A stretch of 9,006 bases of DNA from an uncultured Flammeovirgaceae bacterium (GTDB taxonomy: Bacteria; Bacteroidota; Bacteroidia; Cytophagales; Cyclobacteriaceae): positions 1-9,006 of the forward strand of contig CAKZPJ010000271.1 in the NCBI GenBank assembly GCA_937138955.1, given 5' to 3'. Shown here one piece after another: positions 1 to 5,961 of the stretch. The stretch's first letter is position 1. Each line of letters opens with the position of its first letter. Under the pieces are notes generated by a model. That model was not told the origin of the DNA. It made no database searches and was given only the letters and a program-made list of their open reading frames with translations. The translations under genes were made by a program, and so were the position numbers.

Positions 1-287
1 CTAATCAAGTGGAGAAAATCACTAATCCCGAATCAGTTAAGGCGGATGAAGTAGATAACCTGCTACAATCTACCAAGTTGAAGGTAGGCGATTTGGTTTA
101 TTTACCACGAGGAATAGTCCACCGGGGAGTAGATGGAGTGCTGGCTCAGGTGATTACCATTCCTGGATTTATTCCCGGTTCAGAGATTGGTATTGACCAC
201 CATCTACATAGAATTAATGAGCGATTTGCCCAGCAACCCGACTTACCGTTGAATCAGGAGGCTTCGACTTCGGCAGTAATTCGGTAA
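1..287 (+). CDS. Cupin-like protein, C-terminal fragment (5' end outside window)
   Basis: This is the last 94 codons of a plus-strand gene. The frame is open back to the left edge (Asn-Gln precede the GTG at 9), so that GTG is probably internal and not the true start. The visible part contains GDLVYLPRGIVH (residues 29-40 of the fragment), an exact fit to the first half of cupin motif 2, G(X)5PXG(X)2H. The last position of the motif is Asp instead of Asn. The His would be a metal ligand of a beta-barrel cupin. A tail rich in His and Asp follows (GIDHHLHRINERF), then a low-complexity C-terminus. Cupin motif 1 must lie upstream of the window, so the substrate and exact family cannot be named; a dioxygenase, isomerase or sugar-binding cupin are all possible. 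The gene converges on the DUF5009 gene with a 17-base gap. The stop codon sits inside a small tandem repeat. Confidence 0.6.
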   Translation, partial: NQVEKITNPESVKADEVDNLLQSTKLKVGDLVYLPRGIVHRGVDGVLAQVITIPGFIPGSEIGIDHHLHRINERFAQQPDLPLNQEASTSAVIR

Positions 288-292
288 TTCGG
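277..292. repeat. 8-bp perfect tandem duplication spanning a stop codon
   Basis: The unit TAATTCGG occurs twice back to back (277-284 and 285-292). The first copy is read in the cupin frame as part of Val-Ile-Arg. The second copy supplies the TAA stop at 285-287. With only one copy the frame would continue to a TAG at 308-310, adding Phe-Ser-Asp-Asn-Leu to the protein and overlapping the end of the convergent gene. The repeat itself is plain in the sequence; its origin by slippage is inference. Confidence 0.8.
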
Positions 293-304
293 TTTAGCGA
301 TAAT

Positions 305-1534
305 CTATAGTTTTAAGCGAACTCCCACTCTACTTAGCCCTCCGGTAATGGCCACACACAGTAAAGCGAATAGGAAAGATTTGATCAAACCAAACCCTCC
401 GGTTAGAAATACCTCTGGTAATTCCACTCCCGGTATGCTCATTACGAGGTAGGCGAAATAAGGAATCAGGTAGCACAGCAGAGTATTGTAGCCTGCGGGC
501 TTGATAAATGAAAACCAGTGGGCTTTCTGCTTAAGATCAGTCAGCCAATAAGTACCAACAAAAGCTACAATTGAAATTGCTGAACACAAAAATAACCACG
601 CTGGGGTAGCGCGTAGCTTGGAGATTCCCCAGAAAGTGCGGGTATAGAATCCTACTATTGTTAGTAGCCCCACCAAAACCAGAAAGAGAATGATCATTTT
701 CTGAGGAGATGCTTGCTTGCGGTATAGTTGAAATAATCGAGTGATGAGTACTCCACCCATCGTAAAACCAGCTAGAGTTCCCCCGCTGATTGGGCTAGGA
801 ATAATGGTTAGCCAACGGGGAGTATAACTGGCACTGTGTATTGCACTAAGTACGCAAAATATCACCCAAGCCAGCAGTAACACATAAATATTATTCTTGG
901 CGAAGGTCATAATGAGGGCACTAGCTAAGTAAGCCCATCCGATTAACCCTAAAATGCCCCACCAGTGGGTAGAGAAATATATTGTTTGGCCCTCCTGATC
1001 ACCTCGGTAAAAAAAAGCTAGCGCAATTAATAATCCGGCTCCTAGTAACCGAGCCACCCGAACAAATCGTTTATCAGTTGACTTTGAGTAAGAATTCCAG
1101 ATTAGGATGAAAGAGATACAGCACAAAGTCCCCCATATTAAGCGGGGCATACCAGTCTCTGCTTCAGAGATGTACTGCCCATTAACTAAGAACAATCCCA
1201 TAATTAGCAAAGCTGCTGAACGGATCAAGATATGCTGAACAATCTGCCCGGTAGTATCGCCCTTCTTCCGCCGACTCTGAATAGCAAACGGAATGGACAT
1301 ACCGACGATAAAGAGAAATACCGGAAAAATAGTATCGGCCAATCCCATGCCATCAGCCTCATAAGTAACGTGTCCTAGCCAATTTGGAATATCGGTTAAT
1401 GACCACAGATCGTTGACAAAGATCATGAGCACCATGGTAATCGCCCGTAAAATATCAATAGAAGCTAGACGAGTACTTGCCGTAGTTTGGCTTAGTGGGG
1501 TAGCTAATACGGGTTCAGTTTTAGTCTGCGGCAT
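305..1534 (-). CDS. DUF5009 / HGSNAT-like multi-pass membrane protein
   Basis: A 409-residue polytopic membrane protein with roughly 10-12 hydrophobic segments, the first at about residues 25-43 and the last at about 382-405. It resembles the DUF5009/COG4299 family, distant relatives of the human lysosomal heparan-alpha-glucosaminide N-acetyltransferase, which moves acetyl groups from cytosolic acetyl-CoA to glucosamine on the other side of the membrane. Family signs are RLASIDILRA before TM1 (22-31), GMGLADTIFPVFLFIVGMSIP (62-82), and KPAGYNTLLCYLIPYFAY near the C-terminus (345-362). His55, shortly before the GMGLAD motif, is the candidate equivalent of the catalytic His of HGSNAT; this is inferred from position only. 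The ATG at 1534 leaves a 21-residue polar N-terminal tail before the conserved RLASID, which is plausible. No Shine-Dalgarno is evident. It stands alone on its strand, divergent from the M24 gene and convergent with the cupin fragment. The actual substrate is unknown. Confidence 0.85.
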   Translation of the reverse strand: MPQTKTEPVLATPLSQTTASTRLASIDILRAITMVLMIFVNDLWSLTDIPNWLGHVTYEADGMGLADTIFPVFLFIVGMSIPFAIQSRRKKGDTTGQIVQHILIRSAALLIMGLFLVNGQYISEAETGMPRLIWGTLCCISFILIWNSYSKSTDKRFVRVARLLGAGLLIALAFFYRGDQEGQTIYFSTHWWGILGLIGWAYLASALIMTFAKNNIYVLLLAWVIFCVLSAIHSASYTPRWLTIIPSPISGGTLAGFTMGGVLITRLFQLYRKQASPQKMIILFLVLVGLLTIVGFYTRTFWGISKLRATPAWLFLCSAISIVAFVGTYWLTDLKQKAHWFSFIKPAGYNTLLCYLIPYFAYLVMSIPGVELPEVFLTGGFGLIKSFLFALLCVAITGGLSRVGVRLKL

Positions 1535-1669
1535 AGTTTCTCGTAGTAATTGCCGAGTTAAGATAGGGAAAAAAGGCGTTTATTGTCCGCTGAAAGCAAG
1601 AACTAGGCTTCACAGCATACTAAATTTCAGTCTAAAAATTTGTATTTTAGCCATTGAATATTCTAGCTT
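1535..1669. other. Divergent intergenic region, promoters expected both ways
   Basis: These 135 bases lie between two genes transcribed away from each other, so both promoters should be here. The half next to the M24 gene is AT-rich. It holds a 6-bp inverted repeat, CTAAAA (1632-1637) and TTTTAG (1645-1650), ending 19 bases before the ATG. TATTTTAG at 1643-1650 is one mismatch from the Bacteroidota -7 element TAnnTTTG, but no TTG lies at the right distance upstream. On the minus strand I found no match to the -7 consensus. Neither gene has a clear Shine-Dalgarno, as is common in this phylum. Confidence 0.4.
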
Positions 1670-3160
1670 ATGAAAACACTGCCTCTCTTTGGTAGCCTAT
1701 TATTTCTGTTGTCTACCGCCTCGCTGTTTGGGCAAAATGCTAATCTGCCCGACGATCTACTCTCTGAAGACTTCCACGCTGAACGGCGCGAAGCACTTCG
1801 AGCTAAGATGCCCAATAATTCGGTAGCCGTTATTTTTTCTAATCCGGTGCGAAACCGCGCTAATGACGTAAACTATGTCTACCATCAAGACCCCAACTTC
1901 TACTACCTGACCGGTCACCGCGAGCCACATTCAGTATTGTTGCTATTCAAGGAAAAGCAGCGCATAGAGGGTAAGCAGACTGATGAGTTAATAGTAGTTA
2001 GGCAGCACAACGCCCTGAAAGAACTATACGACGGTGCTCGGCTGGGTAAAAAGGGAGCACAAACTGACCTTGGTTTTTCGGTAGCTTACGAAGGTCCCTC
2101 TTTCGCTGATCTTCCTATTGACTTTTCTAAGTTTGACCAAGTACTATTTTACGATTTCCAAAATGATGTGCGCGATACGAAAGAGAAAGCTGATTTGTAT
2201 GACCTGATCGCGACTTTTAAGCAGAAAGTTGGCTATCCAGAAAATTCTTCTCCAACACTACAGCTAGAACCCCAGCAAAATAATCTGGATACGAAAACGC
2301 TGGATAGCCTAATGCAGGAGTTGCGTGGCATCAAAACGGCAGAGGAGCTGGATCTGCTTCGCAAAGCAGTCAAAATTTCAGCATTAGGACAAAAGGAGGT
2401 GATGAAAGCAATTCGTCCGGGAATGTCGGAACTGGAGGTACAGGGAATGCACGAGTTTATTTACAAAAAATATAAAGCTGAGTACGAGGGTTACCCCAGT
2501 ATTGTAGGAGCGGGGCACAACGGCTGCGTACTGCACTACATTGAAAACTACAAACCGGAAATTGAAGATGGTGAACTGATTCTGATGGACTTGGGTGCTG
2601 AGTACCACGGTTATACCGCTGACGTAACCCGCACTATTCCGGTGAACGGGAAGTTTACCAAAGAGCAAAAAATTATTTACGATTTAGTATACCAAGCCCA
2701 GGAAGCCGGAATGAAGGTATGCCGGGACGGAGCTACTTTTAAAGAAATTTATAATGCCACCGCTGAGGTAGTTAACCAAGGGCTACTGGAGTTAGGAATA
2801 TTCAAGAGCCTAGAAAAAGAGGATATGATTAATCCGGCCACTGGGCGCAATCGCTACTACCCCCACGGCTGTTGTCACCACATTGGCCTAGATGTACATG
2901 ACAAAGGCCATTACGACACGCTACGAGCCAATATGGTGATTACGATTGAACCGGGTATCTACATTCCCGAAGGCAGCCCCTGCGATCCCAAGTGGTGGGA
3001 TATTCCTGTACGGATTGAAGATGATTTTCTAGTGACCGAAGATGGCTACGAATTGCTGTCGGACGCTGCCCCTCGCAAAAGCGAAGAGGTAGAGAAAGTA
3101 ATGAAACAGCCTAGCTTCTTTAACGAAGTGGATTTACCTACGTTGGGTGGGGAAGAATAA
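1670..3160 (+). CDS. Exported aminopeptidase P-like X-Pro metallopeptidase (M24B)
   Basis: A 496-residue pita-bread metallopeptidase expected to cleave the N-terminal residue from peptides with proline in position 2, using two metal ions. Residues 1-21 form a signal peptide (basic start, hydrophobic core, probable cleavage before Gln22), so it should act in the periplasm or as an exported protein, unlike cytosolic PepP of E. coli. The N-terminal aminopeptidase-P domain (about 32-170) carries NFYYLTG (76-82). The catalytic M24 domain spans about 225-465. All five expected metal ligands are present: Asp307 (LMDLGAEY), Asp318 (TADVTRT), His403 (HGCCHHIGLDVHD), Glu427 (TIEPGIY) and Glu450 (RIEDD). 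His399 and His410 match the accessory histidines of PepP. The two adjacent cysteines, 401-402, are notable. No ATG lies far enough downstream to keep the signal peptide, so the start at 1670 is firm. It is monocistronic and ends 8 bases from the end of the convergent WbuC-type gene. Confidence 0.93.
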   Translation: MKTLPLFGSLLFLLSTASLFGQNANLPDDLLSEDFHAERREALRAKMPNNSVAVIFSNPVRNRANDVNYVYHQDPNFYYLTGHREPHSVLLLFKEKQRIEGKQTDELIVVRQHNALKELYDGARLGKKGAQTDLGFSVAYEGPSFADLPIDFSKFDQVLFYDFQNDVRDTKEKADLYDLIATFKQKVGYPENSSPTLQLEPQQNNLDTKTLDSLMQELRGIKTAEELDLLRKAVKISALGQKEVMKAIRPGMSELEVQGMHEFIYKKYKAEYEGYPSIVGAGHNGCVLHYIENYKPEIEDGELILMDLGAEYHGYTADVTRTIPVNGKFTKEQKIIYDLVYQAQEAGMKVCRDGATFKEIYNATAEVVNQGLLELGIFKSLEKEDMINPATGRNRYYPHGCCHHIGLDVHDKGHYDTLRANMVITIEPGIYIPEGSPCDPKWWDIPVRIEDDFLVTEDGYELLSDAAPRKSEEVEKVMKQPSFFNEVDLPTLGGEE

Positions 3161-3168
3161 ACGACTTA

Positions 3169-3723
3169 TCAATTTCGGGTAGGCAATTCAAAGTGCGCTC
3201 GGAAGTGATCTTCCAACTTAGCTAAGTATTCGGTTGTGCCTGCTTCACCCTCATTTGGAGCCCAACTGGCAAATTCTTTATCGGTAGCTGCATCGTAGGG
3301 TCCGGGCTTGACTTCCAGCACGACCGTATCCGGCTCCAAAGCGATGAAGGTGTGCCACACTCCCGCTCGGTAGTCTACTCCGAATACTCCTTTTTTAGGA
3401 TTTATATACACAAAGTCTTCGGGCTGGTACGTTCCATCATCCGCGAAACGAACAAATCCTAAACTACCCTGAATGGCTAATACCGCTTCCGCCTTGGGAA
3501 CGGCTACGTGCCGATGTGGCGCGACATAGGTGCCTGGCTGAAAAGCGTTGAGCATCCGTTGCAAAATATCTTCGTCCCCGGTATGCAGCACGTGGATATT
3601 TCGCTGGCGATCACTGTCGCGAGCATCTTGGGCTTTTTGGTCAATCAACGCTTGGTCAATGATGGCAGTATGCTGGTGTTGAGATAGCGTAGCGGCGGGT
3701 GAGATGTGGTGAAGTTTAGCCAT
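3169..3723 (-). CDS. WbuC-family cupin-fold metalloprotein
   Basis: A 184-residue single-domain cupin. It matches the WbuC family, named after a small protein of E. coli O-antigen clusters whose biochemical role is not established. Family signs are RNIHVLH (41-47), ILQRMLNAFQPGTYVAPHRH (53-72), and the segments EVKPGPYDAATDKEFASWAP (137-156) and NEGE. Cupin motif 1 is intact: Gly64, His70, His72, Glu79 and Gly86 in G(X)5HXH(X)6E(X)6G spacing. His124 in GVWHTF is the fourth likely metal ligand. At 184 residues it is somewhat longer than I expect for WbuC, owing to a His/Gln-rich N-terminus (LHHISPAATLSQHQHT) and a C-terminal extension after residue 160. It is the last gene of the run gpmI-GH3-wbuC, 15 bases after the GH3 stop, with its own Shine-Dalgarno. 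This suggests co-transcription and possible translational coupling. No LPS or O-antigen genes are visible nearby, so a cell-surface sugar role is only inferred from the family. Confidence 0.85.
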   Translation of the reverse strand: MAKLHHISPAATLSQHQHTAIIDQALIDQKAQDARDSDRQRNIHVLHTGDEDILQRMLNAFQPGTYVAPHRHVAVPKAEAVLAIQGSLGFVRFADDGTYQPEDFVYINPKKGVFGVDYRAGVWHTFIALEPDTVVLEVKPGPYDAATDKEFASWAPNEGEAGTTEYLAKLEDHFRAHFELPTRN

Positions 3724-3730
3724 TGTTTTG

Positions 3731-3735
3731 CTCCT
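3731..3735 (-). promoter_or_regulatory. Shine-Dalgarno (AGGAG) of the WbuC-family gene
   Basis: On the minus strand AGGAG lies 7 bases before the ATG at 3723, inside the 15-base gap after the GH3 stop codon. It supports the chosen start and is one of only two good Shine-Dalgarno sites in the window. This fits reinitiation or coupling by ribosomes finishing the GH3 gene. Confidence 0.65.
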
Positions 3736-3738
3736 ATT

Positions 3739-5925
3739 CTAACGTAGTTCAAAAGTAGCTTGCATCGGTTTTGCCGACCCTAAAGCTAGGGAGCGTTCTC
3801 CAGGCGAAGCTCCGCCTACCGTAACCTGAAATTCTCCCTTTTCCCACTGAGACTGCCCTTCTTCGTCAATCAACTGCATAGCTTCCGAAGGGAGCGTAAA
3901 CGTGACAGTAGTTTGTTGTCCGGGAGCTAAACGCACCCGGTGAAATTCTTTTAGGGAGTAAAGCGGAACTCGTACTGATGCTTCCTGGTCGGTGAGGTAA
4001 CACTGTACTACTTCTTCCGCTTCATTATCGCCGGTGTTCTTTACAGTGACTTGCACTTGTAGGGAATCGCCTCGTTTGAGTTTGTCAGTGCTTAACTCAA
4101 TGTCTTGGTAGGTGAACTGCGTGTAGCTCAGCCCAAATCCGAAAGGGTACAGAGGTTCTTCTTCCATATATCGGTAGGTACGACCGGGCATAGCGTACTC
4201 TTCGTAGGGAGGAAGCTGGTCTACCGAACGGGGAAAAGTAATCGGCAATCGTCCCGAAGGAGATACTTCACCGAACAATATATTCGCAATAGCGGTGCCG
4301 CCCGCTTCACCGGGGTACCAAGCGTAGAGTACCGCATCGGCCAGTTCGTGTACTTTGGGCATGGCTACCGGACTGCCCCCGGTAAGCACTACAATGATTG
4401 GTTTGGTATTATCCTTTCTGAGTTTCTTCAGAAAGTCCACTTGGTTCTGGGGCAACCGGACGTCAAAGCGGTCGCTTTTGGTGGGCGAAGCCAGTGATTC
4501 GCCCTCTTCGCCTTCCAACAAACCGGATAACCCCATGACCACTACCATTGCATCAGCTTCCTTGGCGTCGCCGGAAGTCCAGTCTACCGGATTAATATTT
4601 TTCCGATCTAACAAAAATCCGTGACGATAATCTACTTTAGTGCCAGCGTCTACCTTACCCGCAATTCCTTCCAATACTGTGCTTAAATTAGGGGTAACTC
4701 CGTTATAGTTCCCTAATAATACATCGCCGTTAGTAGCGTTAGGTCCTAAAACATAGAGATATTCCATATCAGTACGGAGCGGAAGTACGCCATCATTCTT
4801 GAGCATTACTACTGATTTCTCAGCTGTTTGAAGAGCTAATGCTTGATGCTCCGGCGAGTTGATCACATCAGGACTAATACTGGCAAAAGGGTTTCGCTCC
4901 GGCGGGTCCATCAGTCCTAGGCGAAAACGGGTTCGTAGCAGAGGGTACAGAGCCTGGTCAATTTCTTCTTCTAAGATAAGATTTTGTTCAACGGCTCCAT
5001 TTAGGTAAGGCGAGGTGCTACCGCAGTTCACGTTCACTCCGTTGCGGAAGGCTAAAGCCGCCGATTCTTCCGGGCTTTCGGTCACTTTATGATACTCATG
5101 AAAATCTACCAACGCCCAGCAGTCGGAAGTAACGTGTCCGTCGAAGCCCCACTGGTCGCGAAGAATGTCCTGAAGTAAAAAAGAGCTCCCGCAGCAGGGT
5201 TCACCGTAGGTACGATTGTAAGCACACATCACGATCTCCACGTCAGCTTCCTTCACCAGTGCCTCAAAGGCCGGAAGGTAGGTTTCATGAAAGTCTTTCC
5301 GGGGTGGAGTGGCGTTGAACGTATGTCGCTCGCCTTCCGGACCACTGTGTACTACGTAGTGTTTGGCACAAGCAGCCGCCTTTAAGTAAGTAGGATGATC
5401 GCCCTGTAAACCTTTAACATAAGCTACTCCCATCCGGCTGGTCAGATAAGGGTCTTCTCCGTAGGTTTCCTGCCCTCGGCCCCAGCGCGGGTCGCGGTAG
5501 ATATTGACGTTGGGCGACCAGAACGTAAGTCCGGTGTAGCGGCCTCGGTTGCCCAATGCTTGAGCAGCTTCATATTTGGCTCGGGCTTCATCGCTGATGG
5601 CAGTCGCCACCCGAAACAGTAAGCTATCGTCAAACGTAGCGGCTAGTCCAATGGCTTGAGGAAATACGGTAGCTCGCCCATTACGAGCTACTCCGTGCAG
5701 GGCTTCGTTCCACCAGTTATAAGACGGAATGTTCAACCGATCAATGGCCGGCGCCTCATAGCTAAGTTGAGCGATCTTCTCATCCAGCGTCAATTGACCA
5801 ATCAGATCATTGATCCGATCCTCCATCGGCAAGTCAGGATTACGAAACGGCTCAGATTGCGCCCAGGCATCAGTGCTGATAATACTCAGTAAAACGAGAA
5901 TAATAGGTAGTTGCTGAGGTTTCAT
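3739..5925 (-). CDS. Exported glycoside hydrolase family 3 (beta-glucosidase/beta-xylosidase)
   Basis: A 728-residue retaining exo-glycosidase that would remove terminal beta-linked glucose or xylose from oligosaccharides. A signal peptide (1-22, cleavage likely after AWA) sends it to the periplasm or beyond; no lipobox Cys is seen. Domain order is the GH3 N-terminal TIM barrel (about 35-340), the GH3 C-terminal alpha/beta sandwich (about 370-600) and a fibronectin-III-like domain (about 635-710). Characteristic motifs are YNWWNEALHGVA (69-80), NIYRDPRWGRGQETYGEDP (141-159) and KHYVVHSGPEGERH (188-201). The nucleophile is Asp268 in VTSDCWAL. The acid/base should be one of the glutamates of LEGEEGE (470-476). 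The WWNEALHGVA and SDCWA signatures favour the beta-xylosidase-like branch, but specificity cannot be settled by eye. There is no PA14 insertion, consistent with the compact length. It lies 36 bases after gpmI, with no Shine-Dalgarno, and 15 bases before the WbuC gene. No SusCD pair or sugar regulator is adjacent, so this is not a polysaccharide-utilisation locus within the window. Confidence 0.93.
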   Translation of the reverse strand: MKPQQLPIILVLLSIISTDAWAQSEPFRNPDLPMEDRINDLIGQLTLDEKIAQLSYEAPAIDRLNIPSYNWWNEALHGVARNGRATVFPQAIGLAATFDDSLLFRVATAISDEARAKYEAAQALGNRGRYTGLTFWSPNVNIYRDPRWGRGQETYGEDPYLTSRMGVAYVKGLQGDHPTYLKAAACAKHYVVHSGPEGERHTFNATPPRKDFHETYLPAFEALVKEADVEIVMCAYNRTYGEPCCGSSFLLQDILRDQWGFDGHVTSDCWALVDFHEYHKVTESPEESAALAFRNGVNVNCGSTSPYLNGAVEQNLILEEEIDQALYPLLRTRFRLGLMDPPERNPFASISPDVINSPEHQALALQTAEKSVVMLKNDGVLPLRTDMEYLYVLGPNATNGDVLLGNYNGVTPNLSTVLEGIAGKVDAGTKVDYRHGFLLDRKNINPVDWTSGDAKEADAMVVVMGLSGLLEGEEGESLASPTKSDRFDVRLPQNQVDFLKKLRKDNTKPIIVVLTGGSPVAMPKVHELADAVLYAWYPGEAGGTAIANILFGEVSPSGRLPITFPRSVDQLPPYEEYAMPGRTYRYMEEEPLYPFGFGLSYTQFTYQDIELSTDKLKRGDSLQVQVTVKNTGDNEAEEVVQCYLTDQEASVRVPLYSLKEFHRVRLAPGQQTTVTFTLPSEAMQLIDEEGQSQWEKGEFQVTVGGASPGERSLALGSAKPMQATFELR

Positions 5926-5961
5926 GATCGCATATAGTTTAGCTGTAAAAACAGTTTTTTA

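Noticed and set aside
470..487. Catalytic-loop insertion in GH3 between the EGEEGE glutamates and the DRFDVRLP segment
   Set aside because: A spacer of this sort appears to be normal in the LEGEE-type beta-glucosidase/xylosidase branch, so it is not an anomaly (coordinates here are protein residues of the GH3 gene, about bases 4465-4518).
1583..1611. TTG at 1583 with TAGGCTTC 18 bases downstream as a Bacteroidota promoter for the M24 gene
   Set aside because: The -7 element has two mismatches at informative positions and the spacing is slightly short, so it is not better than chance.
1413..1673. Plus-strand 86-codon frame over the DUF5009 start and intergenic region
   Set aside because: It is antisense to the conserved N-terminus of the DUF5009 gene, has no recognisable motif, and its translation looks like random sequence.
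4105..4624. Plus-strand frames inside the GH3 gene
   Set aside because: They are shadows of the well-conserved GH3 coding sequence on the other strand, with no family signature.
5941..5960. Possible terminator between gpmI and GH3 (short CTGT/ACAG stem followed by a T-run on the plus strand)
   Set aside because: The stem is only 4 bp, and the T-run follows it on the plus strand, where no gene is being transcribed. In the gpmI-to-GH3 direction no U-run follows the hairpin.
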